From JANSYL01 sp963921255 (GTDB taxonomy: Bacteria > Pseudomonadota > Alphaproteobacteria > Rhodobacterales > Rhodobacteraceae): a DNA stretch of 64,000 nucleotides. Below the pieces are notes generated by a model that saw only the letters and a list, made by a program, of their open reading frames with translations, searched no databases and was not told the DNA's origin. The translations under genes and the position numbers were made by a program. The DNA lies in assembly GCA_963921255.3 (NCBI GenBank), contig CAWUEW020000003.1, positions 1,701,109 through 1,765,108 of the forward strand, in the 5' to 3' direction. Positions 36,927-45,861 of the stretch are shown piece after piece (position 1 is the stretch's first letter; each line of letters opens with the position of its first letter).

Positions 36927-37768
36927 TACGTGGCTCCCTCGAAAAATCGCATCGACATGCGGATGCCCGTGAACGCGGCAGGTCCTGTGATGTCAGGCAG
37001 AAGTGCGTCCCCCTCCCGCCAGGCATACTGCACGTCCTCCGGATAGCTTTCTGGTCGCCAGGCCCAGAAGAACCCCCGGCCGTCATTGAAATGGCGTTGG
37101 AACCCTGCCCAGGCGTCAGAGCGCACAAAAGACGGGTTCAGATGATCGATCCGTGCGGTCGCTGTTGACCCGCGCTGCACGACGCGACTGCCCAGCAGAT
37201 TTGCGCCCTCCGACACATTCGACTGGATATCTACGGCATTTGGCGTGAAGGGGGGCGCGTAGCCTTGGTAAAGCCGTTGTGGCAAGACAAGTTCAGGCCC
37301 GGCAAAGAGTACGGATGCACGCGGCGGAATGGCGGTATCGGTGGCCGTGAGGTCAAACGCATAACGCGCGTAGGCAAGCGGTGCGACAGTGTCGCGAAAC
37401 ACGATAGGCGATGCGTCTGCAACGGGGATTGTGTGCTCGCTTGTGACGAGGCCGGGGCCAGACCGGATCATGCGCAGAACTAAACCGGGGTGTTCGTGAA
37501 AGTTATGTCCGGCGATTGCCAATGTCTGCAATGGTGTGGCGGTGCCTGGCTCAATGGCAAATGCGGCCGCAGATGTGGCGGAATATTCGGCGCGCGCGAA
37601 ATCATAAGTTGTGCCGGTTGCGAGATTGCTGGCAGGAAACGTGCTGACGGCATTCTCGGTCACTGCGGTTGCCGCCCTGAGGCGGTTGTTCCAGAGCACA
37701 AAGGGGTTGTTCGCGGTCCCTTCTGCGCGCAATTCCGCTTGCCGCTCCGGTGTCGTGAAGATCGTCAT
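36926..37768 (-). CDS. Phage tail protein, unknown family
   Basis: The 280-residue product lies between tape measure and tail-tip genes and overlaps both (one base with the tip gene, four with the tape measure). It is beta-rich, with AGHNFHEHPGLVLRMIRSGPG and the aromatic FRHFNDGRGFFWAWRPESYPEDVQYAWR-like end. Position suggests a distal tail or baseplate component. No enzymatic motif is seen. Confidence 0.65.
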   Translation of the reverse strand: MTIFTTPERQAELRAEGTANNPFVLWNNRLRAATAVTENAVSTFPASNLATGTTYDFARAEYSATSAAAFAIEPGTATPLQTLAIAGHNFHEHPGLVLRMIRSGPGLVTSEHTIPVADASPIVFRDTVAPLAYARYAFDLTATDTAIPPRASVLFAGPELVLPQRLYQGYAPPFTPNAVDIQSNVSEGANLLGSRVVQRGSTATARIDHLNPSFVRSDAWAGFQRHFNDGRGFFWAWRPESYPEDVQYAWREGDALLPDITGPAAFTGIRMSMRFFEGAT

Positions 37769-40700
37769 GAGGCCACCCGGATAACAATACCCCGGTCCGT
37801 TGCCTCGTCTTGAAGGCGGTTCAGCAGATCGCGAAGTTGTTGACCGGTATAGCTCCGATCCGGCGCAAGCCCGGTCAGGTTCACGTGCAGCGGACCCGCG
37901 GGCTCTGCCCCTTCGACAGAGGATGCAAAGTCGCGGCCCGCATCCTTGATGATGATCCCCAGATCTTCGGCGATTTTGCGCAACCGCTCTTCGGCCTGTT
38001 GTGATTTTGTCTCAAGCTCGAAGGCGCGGCTCCGGGTCTGGAGGTACTGGGCAAATTGCGCATTGCGGGCGTGCTCGCGGGCGGTGTTGGAGACATGGGC
38101 CGCCCGGCCTTCAAACACCGTTTGCGCCTGGAAAAGTTGCATCGCACGTTTTGCGATCGCCGATTGTGGCCCCACCGCGCTTCGTATGCGCGACAAGAGC
38201 CCGAAACTCTCCCCGCCCCAGCCCAGCCCGATATGCTGGGCTGCTGGGCTGTTGGACGCGGCTTCCTTGACGATCTGAATGCCGCGCAACTGCTCTGCTG
38301 CCAGTTTGCGGGCTTCTTCGGCGGCTTTGCGCTTGGCGTCCGCCTCCCGCTTCGCAGCCTCAGCCGCCCGTTCATTCGCCTGGTAGAGCGTGTCCATAAC
38401 GCCCGCCAGGTTTAACAGGGAAGCATAGGTGCGACGCCCGCTCTCGGTTGACAGGTTCTGGCTCTCCACGAGGCCGCGAAACGCGGCGCGGGTGTTGGGT
38501 AAATTCTGACCAAGACCCTGAAACACCTGGCGAATTTGCCGCGTGAGAAGGGCCGTTCTCTCGGCGTCGCTATAAAACCGGTCCAGATAGGTGGCGGTCG
38601 ATTGCTGCAGCGCCCCGAGGCCGCCAAACGCATCCACCAAGGTCTGCGCAGCCGCCGCGCCGCGCAGACCTGCGTAGCGAATGCTGCGGCCCAAAATACG
38701 GAAATGCTCATTGACACCGGTCAGGGACTGGGCCAGCCGCGTCAATGTCTCCAGGCTGGTCTCAGCACCGCGTTGGTAGGCTTTCGTGTTCAAGATCGCA
38801 GCGGCAACCGTGTTCCCGTATTCGGTGATCTGCTGCGTCAGCTCTTCGGTGATCTGCTCCTGGCTTTTGCCGTTCGTGACGATGTTGAACGCGCGGCTGG
38901 TTGTTTTCAGCGCGTCACCAAGCGCAAGGCCGAGTGCCTTGGCGCTTTCGCCCAAGGCGCCCTGAACACCGTGCACAACCTGATCGAGCGTGTCTGCGAT
39001 CGACGGATCGAGATTGCGAAAATACGTCCGGTTTGACCGGAACCAGCCCCCTTTGTGGTGGTCGTACGCCCGCCCCTGGAACCCGGTCGCGCCGATGACG
39101 CCGGAGATGCCGGAATGGCTGTATTTGCGACCGAACGCCTTTTTGAAAAGGACGCCGACACCCGCGGCAATCGCCGCAATCGGACCAAGGGCTGCCAGTG
39201 CAGAGCCCAGGCCTGCGAGTGCGCCGCCAGAGGCGAACAGGCTTCCGATCGCGCCGGTTGCCTTGAAAATGCCGCCGGTGAGTGCGGTGAAGGCCGTACC
39301 AACGCCGCTAAGCGCCCCCGTGGCGGAGAAAATGCCCGTCGATCCGAACACGCCAGAGCCGGTAAACAGGCTGGCGATATTTCCCAAACCAAACCCGCCG
39401 CCAGGGCCCCCCGCCGCCGCGGGGCCGCCCGCAGCTTGCTGCGCGCCACCCAAACGGTGGAGATGGCCGAAAATGTTGCTGATGCTGCGGATTGTGCCGC
39501 CGATCTTGCTGCCGGTTCTGCCAAACAGACTGAAAAGCGCGTCTAGGGACGCCCCGACCGACTCCACCAGGCTGTCAAACGTGCCCTTTTGCGCATCGGC
39601 CCACTTCTCCATCGCGGTCCCCAGCTTGTCGAGGCCTCTTACGCCCAGGTTCTCGAGTTCTGAAAACACCCCTCTCCAGCTGTCAATCTGTTCTTGAGCG
39701 GCGGCGCGGTTCAGCCGGAAGAGCTCCTCCTGCTGTCGTCTGTGCAGTCTTTGGAACGCGCTGGCGCGCCCACCCAGAATGCGCAACTGCTCCTCGGTGG
39801 CGCGTTGCAGGGCGCGCGTCTCTGCTCTGTGGGTTTCTTCCAGCGCCCTGCGTCGGTCTGTGAGTGTTGCGATAAGGCGCTCGGTTTCGCGTTCCCGCGC
39901 ATCCGCGCGTCGGCTCGCGTTGTTGACGACGCTTTCGGTGTTTTCGCAATCATTTTCGCCGTCGCCGTTGTCCAAGCGGGAAAGTATCGCGTCCCTCAGG
40001 GCCCGCATTTGAATTTGCGCCTGTTCCAGCGCCTCACCAACCAGACCGCCTGCCGCCGCCAAGACCAGCATCTCCGCGATCGCGGTGTCCAGATCAGCGA
40101 TCATGTTGTCGAACGCAGCGCGTTGTGCCTCGTCCAGGTTTTCCGCGTTGTCACGGGCCGCCACAAGCGCATCACGCCACTGTTGGGCGTCCTCGATGGG
40201 GGCGACCCCGTTGGCTGCATAAAGGGCCTCGGCAAGCTCTTCGGCAGCGGTGACCGTAAGTCCATACTCAAGGACAAGCGCTTCAACAAGCGGGGCGTGT
40301 CTCGCAAGCGCAGCTCTCTGCTGCCTCAGGAGGGCAAGCGCGTCCTCATGGGCCCTTCGTTGCTCTTCGCTCTGCGTTACGGCCGTCGCGCCAACCCTTT
40401 CCATTTGGTTAATGAGGGCGTCGAGTGCTAGGATTCTCGCGGTTTCGTCATCCGCGTTCAGAAACCTTTCATAAGCTTCGCGCAGCGCCTGCGCCTCCTC
40501 AGCGGCGAGCCCAAACGCGTCCGATATACCTTCTGCCGTGCCGGGTATTTCGGCGAGCAGTGTTTGAAACTGAGCAGTTTCTCCTACAAGATCAATGACG
40601 GATTGCAGCACATCGTCAAACTGCGCTTTTAGCTCTTCGTTCGAGAGACCGGCGCGGATGTCTCCCAAGACACGCGCCAGTTCTACGGCGCTTTGATGGA

Positions 40701-42099
40701 TGTCCACACCGGTTTGCGCCTCTCTCAAAGATTGCAAGGCCTCACCGAGCGTGCGGAGTTGTGTTTCGGTTAGTCCGGCGTCCTCTGGCATGGCGGCTAT
40801 CTCGGCACGAACCTGCTCCAGGCGGCTTTCCGTCTGGCCACTGGTCCTAGTCTCGGAACGGTAGATGTCCTCATAAGCCTCGTACATCTGTTCGAGGGAA
40901 ACACGCGCGTCGTTTAGTTCGGCGACAAACTCTTCGAAACCGACATCGCGCAAGACCTGTCGGTTAAGTTGTCTTGTACCAATGTCGTAAACGTCGTCGA
41001 GGAAATCCCGTATTTGGCTTTCAGACCAGGCGTCCGAAAGGCCTTCTTGGAACGCCAAAACGTATTGCTCCGCAACTTGGCGGCTGTTCAACCGCGCCGC
41101 GCGATCAAATACAGAAAGTATCGGATGCACGGAGTCTAAATCCAGAAGCTCAGACACCGATGCCCGCGCTTGGCGCACCCCTCTGGACGCCAGAAGATCG
41201 CGTTCCAGGCGGTCCACTTCCCGAATTCGATCTGCCCACGCCCCAAAAGTCCGGTCCAGCTGTTCTGCGTCTCTGTTGCGATCTTGCAAAACGCGCAGCC
41301 GGTCCAGCGTGTCGGTGAGCTCTCCTCCCGCTTCTGCCGCATCCCGGGCCCCGTCGCCCAGATCAAAGAGTGTCGCCGCCAGCGGCACCGCTACCGCGAC
41401 CACACCACCCAGCACCGCCCCCATCGGACCGAACGCGCCCAGAAGCTGCGAGCCTTGTTGTGCAAAAGCACGCGCCGGGTTGACGCCGAGCTCCAGCTGG
41501 GTGGCCAGATCGCCGACCTGGAAAGCGGCGTTCTGGATCGAGGCACGCATTGCGCCGGAACTGCGCCGAAGGGCGGCATTGCTCCGGCCCATGGCCGAAG
41601 CTGCCCTGCCCGCTGAAAGCGCCACATTGTCGTTGGCTGTCCCGACGCTTTTGGCAGCTGTTGCAGCCCTTCGGGCGGCGCGGGCGGTATCCTCGAATTT
41701 TTGCGCCAGACGCGCTTGACCTTGTGCGGCGTCGAGCGCCTCCCTGGCCAAGACTTGTTTGGCCTTGGCTGTTCGCCCTTCGGCCTGGGCAAGCGCAATG
41801 GCGGATCGGGCCGCACTCGACGCCGCCCGATCCCCTGCCCGGATCGCCGCTTCCAGCTGTTGACGAGCCCGCGCCTCGGCCCGCTTTGCCGCAGTGACCT
41901 GTCGCGAGCGGCCTTGAAAGACCGCCATGGCGCGGGCCGCGCGGCGCATGGCGCTGTCCAGGCGCGAGGTACCCCGCACCGCGGTCCGGGCGGTTTTGTC
42001 GAGCTCTTCGAGGCCCTCCGAAACGCGTTTCAGCGCCTTGATCGCCTCTGCGCTGTCCGACGTGATGTCAACGCGGATATCCTGGATCCCTTCAGCCAT
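37765..42099 (-). CDS. Tail tape measure protein
   Basis: At 1,444 residues this is the longest gene of the phage. The first 200 residues are coiled coil rich in alanine, arginine and glutamate. AFQVGDLATQLELGVNPARAFAQQGSQLLGAFGPMGAVLGG is a hallmark of this family. The centre is a long helical run, and residues about 890-1010 are a glycine/alanine-rich hydrophobic stretch likely to enter the host membrane. It sets tail length. By the usual rule of about 0.15 nm per residue the tail would be near 200 nm (inference). Confidence 0.92.
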   Translation of the reverse strand: MAEGIQDIRVDITSDSAEAIKALKRVSEGLEELDKTARTAVRGTSRLDSAMRRAARAMAVFQGRSRQVTAAKRAEARARQQLEAAIRAGDRAASSAARSAIALAQAEGRTAKAKQVLAREALDAAQGQARLAQKFEDTARAARRAATAAKSVGTANDNVALSAGRAASAMGRSNAALRRSSGAMRASIQNAAFQVGDLATQLELGVNPARAFAQQGSQLLGAFGPMGAVLGGVVAVAVPLAATLFDLGDGARDAAEAGGELTDTLDRLRVLQDRNRDAEQLDRTFGAWADRIREVDRLERDLLASRGVRQARASVSELLDLDSVHPILSVFDRAARLNSRQVAEQYVLAFQEGLSDAWSESQIRDFLDDVYDIGTRQLNRQVLRDVGFEEFVAELNDARVSLEQMYEAYEDIYRSETRTSGQTESRLEQVRAEIAAMPEDAGLTETQLRTLGEALQSLREAQTGVDIHQSAVELARVLGDIRAGLSNEELKAQFDDVLQSVIDLVGETAQFQTLLAEIPGTAEGISDAFGLAAEEAQALREAYERFLNADDETARILALDALINQMERVGATAVTQSEEQRRAHEDALALLRQQRAALARHAPLVEALVLEYGLTVTAAEELAEALYAANGVAPIEDAQQWRDALVAARDNAENLDEAQRAAFDNMIADLDTAIAEMLVLAAAGGLVGEALEQAQIQMRALRDAILSRLDNGDGENDCENTESVVNNASRRADARERETERLIATLTDRRRALEETHRAETRALQRATEEQLRILGGRASAFQRLHRRQQEELFRLNRAAAQEQIDSWRGVFSELENLGVRGLDKLGTAMEKWADAQKGTFDSLVESVGASLDALFSLFGRTGSKIGGTIRSISNIFGHLHRLGGAQQAAGGPAAAGGPGGGFGLGNIASLFTGSGVFGSTGIFSATGALSGVGTAFTALTGGIFKATGAIGSLFASGGALAGLGSALAALGPIAAIAAGVGVLFKKAFGRKYSHSGISGVIGATGFQGRAYDHHKGGWFRSNRTYFRNLDPSIADTLDQVVHGVQGALGESAKALGLALGDALKTTSRAFNIVTNGKSQEQITEELTQQITEYGNTVAAAILNTKAYQRGAETSLETLTRLAQSLTGVNEHFRILGRSIRYAGLRGAAAAQTLVDAFGGLGALQQSTATYLDRFYSDAERTALLTRQIRQVFQGLGQNLPNTRAAFRGLVESQNLSTESGRRTYASLLNLAGVMDTLYQANERAAEAAKREADAKRKAAEEARKLAAEQLRGIQIVKEAASNSPAAQHIGLGWGGESFGLLSRIRSAVGPQSAIAKRAMQLFQAQTVFEGRAAHVSNTAREHARNAQFAQYLQTRSRAFELETKSQQAEERLRKIAEDLGIIIKDAGRDFASSVEGAEPAGPLHVNLTGLAPDRSYTGQQLRDLLNRLQDEATDRGIVIRVAS

Positions 42100-42340
42100 G
42101 CTGGGCTCCTGCTAATTGCGCCGCAAGCGCTTTGTCGGCATCCCTTTGCCCGGCGTGGTCCACACGCCACCACTCCGCATCCGACATTGCCAGATCGGCT
42201 TTCAGATCAACCACCGTTGCAAGTTTCGAGCCGTCCTTGTTCTTCGGCGCGTGAAGATCAAAGATCGCATAATATTCCGCAAGCGTCATAGACCAGAAGT
42301 GATCGGGCGCGATCTGCCAGTTTAGCGCGTTTTGAAACAT
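42092..42340 (-). CDS. Tail assembly chaperone, second frame (GTA Rcc01693-like)
   Basis: The 82-residue protein (LNWQIAPDHFWSMTLAEYYAIFDLH) has the NWxxAPDxFWxMTxxE pattern of small tail assembly proteins just upstream of the tape measure in HK97-like phages and gene transfer agents. It overlaps the tape measure start by eight bases. Confidence 0.65.
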   Translation of the reverse strand: MFQNALNWQIAPDHFWSMTLAEYYAIFDLHAPKNKDGSKLATVVDLKADLAMSDAEWWRVDHAGQRDADKALAAQLAGAQHG

Positions 42341-42357
42341 AACGGTCCACGGCAGTC

Positions 42358-42729
42358 TTACGCCGTGCTTTTGGGTTTGCGGGCTGTTTTCACGGCCGCC
42401 GAGCCTTTGGAGTTTTTTGCCACATCCTCCGTCGGACTGACGGCCTGCGCGATCACCTCACACCACCGTGTGAACTGTGTCGCGCCATCCTGAATATCAT
42501 CCATGATCATCGCGTAGATGTCCTCTTCAGTTGTCTCGACACCCGCCTCCGCCAGGAAACGTGCCACAACCAGAGCAACGTGGCTCAGTTTTGGTTTGCC
42601 GCTCGCGATGCCTGCGATAACATCGGTGAGCGCAACGTCTTCCTCAATGCGCCGTAACAGCCGGTTGGAGGGGGTGAAAGGGCGATCTTCGCCCTTCCAA
42701 TGGATTGTCAGTTCACGAAACACTGCCAT
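42358..42729 (-). CDS. Tail assembly chaperone, first frame
   Basis: The 123-residue protein (MAVFRELTIHWKGEDRPFTPSNRLLRRIEEDVALTDVIAGIASGKPKLSHVALVVARFLAEAG) matches the GTA gp10/tail tube chaperone type by size, place and the repeated helix pattern. The start at 42729 follows AAGGGG. It has a basic C-terminal tail (KNSKGSAAVKTARKPKSTA). Confidence 0.68.
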   Translation of the reverse strand: MAVFRELTIHWKGEDRPFTPSNRLLRRIEEDVALTDVIAGIASGKPKLSHVALVVARFLAEAGVETTEEDIYAMIMDDIQDGATQFTRWCEVIAQAVSPTEDVAKNSKGSAAVKTARKPKSTA

Positions 42730-42741
42730 TTTTCTCACCCC

Positions 42742-43839
42742 TTAAGCGACTGCGGGCGTGAACGTCATGTTGCCCGCCGACATGATGTTCGCCGTGAAGG
42801 TGACGGCCTCTGCGCCTTCCCCACCGGTGACTTCAAAGTTGGAGAAAAACCACGGCCCCAAGAACGTGCCCAGCCCTGCTACGTCAATGCTATAGACGTG
42901 TGTGGTTTGCGCCAAAGGTCCGGTTTCGGTCATAAGCTCAAGCACGCGCGGATTTTGCAACACACCTTCAATACTGGCCTCGATATTATACGTCCCGTAT
43001 TCGCCCAGCAAATGACGCACACCACTGTCGTCCTTAGTGGTGACATCAATCGGCTCGCGATTGATTGTAAAATTGTCACTGGTGGCGCCGGCAACAGGTG
43101 TTCTGGTAAGATTGAGCGTGGCCAGACGGTCGCGTGCGGTGCCCACCAGATACGCGGTCCTGTTTTCTCCAATCGCGATCCCCTGTGGCGCGGTCTCCCC
43201 GATGCCGAACCCCACAGGTCCGACTTCGGTCGCGACACCGGTTGACAGGTTGAGCGTGGCCAGGCGGTCGCGTGCGCCGCCCACCAGATACCCGGCCCCA
43301 TCCGGTGCGATCGCGATCCCCTGTGGCGTGGTCTCCCCGATGTTGAACCCCGCAGGTCCGACTTCGGTCGCGACACCGGTTGACAGGTTGAGCGTGGCCA
43401 GGCGGTCGCGTGTGGTGCCCACCAGATACCCGGTCCCATCCGGTGCGATCGCGATCCCCTGTGGCGTGGTCTCCCCGATGCCGAACCCCGCAGGTCCGAC
43501 TTCGGTCGCGACACCGGTTGACAGGTTGAGCGTGGCCAGGCGGCTGCGTGCGGTGCCCACCAGATACGCGGTCCCATCCGGTGCGATCGCGATCCCCTGT
43601 GGCGTGGTCTCCCCGATGTTGAACCCCGCAGGTCCGACTTCGGTCGCGACACCGGTTGACAGGTTGAGCGTGGCCAGGCGGTCGCGTGTGGTGCCCACCA
43701 GATACGCGGTCCCATCCGGTGCGATCGCGATCCCCTGTGGCGTGGTCTCCCCGATGCCGAACCCCGCAGGTCCGACTTCGGTCGCGACACCAACGTCGCG
43801 CACATCACTAATTCTTAAACGTCGTCCGGCAAAAGCCAT
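42742..43839 (-). CDS. Major tail (tube) protein with five-repeat beta-propeller-like insert
   Basis: The first 11 residues (MAFAGRRLRIS) and the last 118 (TPVAGATSDNFTINREPIDVTTKDDSGVRHLLGEYGTYNIEASIEG onward) together make a normal-size HK97/GTA-like tube protein of about 130 residues. Between them, residues 18-247 are five 46-residue repeats of the form TPQGIAIAPDGTAYLVG followed by RDRLATLNLSTGVATEVGPAGF. That is the blade pattern of beta-propellers. Position between the tail terminator candidate and the tail chaperones supports the tube role. The insert would decorate the tube surface (inference). Confidence 0.82.
   Translation of the reverse strand: MAFAGRRLRISDVRDVGVATEVGPAGFGIGETTPQGIAIAPDGTAYLVGTTRDRLATLNLSTGVATEVGPAGFNIGETTPQGIAIAPDGTAYLVGTARSRLATLNLSTGVATEVGPAGFGIGETTPQGIAIAPDGTGYLVGTTRDRLATLNLSTGVATEVGPAGFNIGETTPQGIAIAPDGAGYLVGGARDRLATLNLSTGVATEVGPVGFGIGETAPQGIAIGENRTAYLVGTARDRLATLNLTRTPVAGATSDNFTINREPIDVTTKDDSGVRHLLGEYGTYNIEASIEGVLQNPRVLELMTETGPLAQTTHVYSIDVAGLGTFLGPWFFSNFEVTGGEGAEAVTFTANIMSAGNMTFTPAVA
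43099..43788 (-). repeat. Five-copy 138-bp tandem repeat inside the tail tube gene
   Basis: Units begin near 43788, 43650, 43512, 43374 and 43236 on the minus strand. The first four are almost identical and the fifth, next to the tube core, is more divergent. Residue 11 of the unit alternates Gly, Asn, Gly, Asn, Gly, again a two-unit copy pattern. Confidence 0.95.
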
Positions 43840-43876
43840 TTTTCAGTCTCCTTGTGGTTCTGTGACGATAAAAAGC

Positions 43877-44272
43877 TCACATGTCCTCCACCATGCAGCG
43901 CAGGCGCAGATCGAACAGGGCGCGGTTGTTTTGCAGGTATCGGGGCCCATCGTAGCCGCCGAGCGGCACTACGTTGAAGGCGTCGCCGTTGGTGCTGGCG
44001 ATCTCAAAATTAGAGCGAAAATGGCGCAGGATCGCCAACATCCGAGTATCTCCTTGCGTCACTTGATCGGGGTCGCAGAGCAACTGAATAGACACGTCAG
44101 GGCGCTGGATCACATGGGCCCCCGGTCCATAGGTGCCGGACATGCGAAACAGGATAATCTGGCCGGATTTCATATCAGTGTCGATCCAGCGATAAAACCG
44201 TTGGACATAGCCGTCCAGCAGGCCGGCAGTGTTGAGGTCGTCGCGCACACGTTGAAGCAGAGAGAGGCTCAT
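43877..44272 (-). CDS. Phage tail terminator/minor tail protein candidate
   Basis: The 131-residue protein (MSLSLLQRVRDDLNTAGLLDGYVQRFYRWIDTD) lies directly upstream of the tube gene, the usual place for the tail terminator. Its beta-rich end FDLRLRCMVEDM fits that fold. Identification rests mainly on position. Confidence 0.55.
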   Translation of the reverse strand: MSLSLLQRVRDDLNTAGLLDGYVQRFYRWIDTDMKSGQIILFRMSGTYGPGAHVIQRPDVSIQLLCDPDQVTQGDTRMLAILRHFRSNFEIASTNGDAFNVVPLGGYDGPRYLQNNRALFDLRLRCMVEDM

Positions 44273-44667
44273 GGCGAAAACGCCTTGATGAGCGCGTCAA
44301 GATCATCGCGGATGAAGTCCTGAACCCCCTTCGCCAGAAACTTGTTGGAAGCACCGGGCTTTTGCCAATTGCGCTGTGGTCCATCATGCACGTAGCGCGC
44401 ATATTTTACCCTTGCGCCTGTGTTCCCGCCCTTTGTAACTGTGCCGCCATAGCTGAGGGTCCCGGTGACGCGCATGCCTTCTGTGCTGCTGGTGACATGC
44501 CTGGAGTTGATCAGGTTTGACGTATCCACGGGGACGTAAGGCGCGGTGCTTTGCTCGATCCCTGTCAGCGCACCAAAGATAAACTGCTCACTCGCCTCGG
44601 GCATCCGATCCTTGACCCTGTTCAGCGCGCGACGTGCTTTTTTTATGCCGGTGATTTTCAGGGGCAT
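44269..44667 (-). CDS. HK97 gp10-like head-tail joining protein candidate
   Basis: The 132-residue protein (MPLKITGIKKARRALNRVKDRMPEASEQFIFGALTGIEQSTAPYVPVDTSNLINS) has the helix followed by APYVPVDTSNL seen in gp10-type tail completion proteins. Overlaps of four bases with the next gene and one base with the previous fit a coupled set. Confidence 0.65.
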   Translation of the reverse strand: MPLKITGIKKARRALNRVKDRMPEASEQFIFGALTGIEQSTAPYVPVDTSNLINSRHVTSSTEGMRVTGTLSYGGTVTKGGNTGARVKYARYVHDGPQRNWQKPGASNKFLAKGVQDFIRDDLDALIKAFSP

Positions 44668-45014
44668 CAGATCAGCACCTTGTAGTCAGGGAGGGATCCG
44701 GCCTCAAACTGGCTGATATCGTAGGTCTGAACCACACGGATCGGCTCTGCGCTGGCCGGGCGGTCGTTGTCATGTTCGCCCACGACGATATACCATTGCC
44801 GCTGCGGCACCGGTTGACCCGCATCCAACTCAAACCAGAAGGTCGCGTTGGGGATGAACTCGATATTGTCATCGTCCCGCGCCGCCGTGCCGCCGGTCTG
44901 AAATGTGCCGTTGACGTGATAGGGCGTTCCTGTAACGGGTTGCCCGAATGCGTCAAAGGTGACCGGCCAGATCGTCAGGCGGCTGGTATAAGACCATGCG
45001 CTGAAGCGTCCCAT
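44667..45014 (-). CDS. Phage head-tail connector region protein, unknown
   Basis: The 115-residue beta-rich protein begins MGRFSAWSYTSRLTIWPVTFDAFGQPVTGTPYHVNGTF. It sits between two joining proteins, so a head completion or stopper role is likely. No family match is recognised. Confidence 0.5.
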   Translation of the reverse strand: MGRFSAWSYTSRLTIWPVTFDAFGQPVTGTPYHVNGTFQTGGTAARDDDNIEFIPNATFWFELDAGQPVPQRQWYIVVGEHDNDRPASAEPIRVVQTYDISQFEAGSLPDYKVLI

Positions 45015-45412
45015 TACCAGGTGCTCCGGCGTTCCGGGCGGCGACCGATCGAGCGCAGTTGCGCGGGGGCGTTGCTGACTGCCAGCCCATAGACACAACC
45101 CCAACGGTCAAGCCGTTTGAGTGTATCGAGATAGCCCGTTCTGCCGTCGCCCATGTCGCTATAACCGCGGGATGCACCTGAGACAGCGCGTTCGCTGGTG
45201 ACGGCTCCACCGTCACGCTGCGCGGTGGCCATGTGACGCACAAAGAGCCGCTTGAGCGTCTGACCCAACGCCCGGTCAATGTTGTTGCTCTGCAAGCAGG
45301 TATCAGCGGTGTCGGCAAAGGCAATCAAGCCTGCCAGATCAGTGTCGGACGCTTTAAGACTTGCGTGTCCGTCGCGGATTTCAGCCGCAGTAATGGGATA
45401 CTCAGTCGTCAT
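45014..45412 (-). CDS. Head-tail adaptor-like protein
   Basis: The 132-residue helical protein (MTTEYPITAAEIRDGHASLKASDTDLAGLIAFADTADTCLQSNNIDRALGQTLKRLFVRHMAT) resembles head-tail adaptors in size and helical start. Its stop overlaps the next start as TAATG. The 5' end overlaps the o-spanin gene by 11 bases, linking lysis and head-tail cassettes. Confidence 0.5.
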   Translation of the reverse strand: MTTEYPITAAEIRDGHASLKASDTDLAGLIAFADTADTCLQSNNIDRALGQTLKRLFVRHMATAQRDGGAVTSERAVSGASRGYSDMGDGRTGYLDTLKRLDRWGCVYGLAVSNAPAQLRSIGRRPERRSTW

Positions 45413-45605
45413 CGCACACGGCCTCCCAAACAGCAAGGAACCGCGCCGCTTCCGCACGGCTGCGTTCCGTGTCCTGACGGCTCCATGTGGGCAGCGCAGG
45501 CCGGAGCGCATCACAGGTTGCGTCAGAGGGGGGAGCAGGCCTTGTCGTCGCGCAAGCGGTCAGCAGCAAAGGTAGCAGGACGACAGTGGTTAAGGATCTA
45601 GTCAT
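45402..45605 (-). CDS. o-spanin (Rz1-like lipoprotein)
   Basis: The 67-residue product has a lipoprotein signal (MTRSLTTVVLLPLLLTAC) with the cysteine at position 18 and a proline-containing short periplasmic part. Place directly after, and overlapping by eight bases, an inner-membrane coiled protein is the classic spanin pair that fuses inner and outer membranes at lysis. Confidence 0.72.
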   Translation of the reverse strand: MTRSLTTVVLLPLLLTACATTRPAPPSDATCDALRPALPTWSRQDTERSRAEAARFLAVWEAVCDDD

Positions 45606-45861
45606 CACGCAATCTCCCATGCGCGTTCAATCGTTCATCCACAGGTCGAGTGTCTCCTTCAGCACGGCGCATGGCCGCATCCGCGCGGCGCCGACGATCA
45701 AGGGCAGCTTGCGCGTCTTGCGCCGCGCGCTCCCGTTGGGCGGCCCTATAACCGGACCGGCGGATGCCAAATAGGGTCAACACAGCACCCGCGATCAGGC
45801 CGACAAAGCGCCCGATGCGTGATCTGGTGAACCAATCGAATATAAGCTTCACCCAGATCAT
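45598..45861 (-). CDS. i-spanin (Rz-like inner-membrane protein)
   Basis: The 87-residue protein (start MIWVKLIFDWFTRSRIG) has one membrane segment (FVGLIAGAVLTLFGI). A charged coiled coil rich in arginine, alanine and glutamate follows. Its ATG overlaps the lysozyme stop (ATGA). Pairing with the o-spanin is by position and topology. Confidence 0.65.
   Translation of the reverse strand: MIWVKLIFDWFTRSRIGRFVGLIAGAVLTLFGIRRSGYRAAQRERAAQDAQAALDRRRRADAAMRRAEGDTRPVDERLNAHGRLRDD

Noticed and set aside
43037..44323. Plus-strand repeat frame across the tail tube repeats
   Set aside because: It is antisense to the propeller-like repeats and spans two genes. Repetition alone makes it long.
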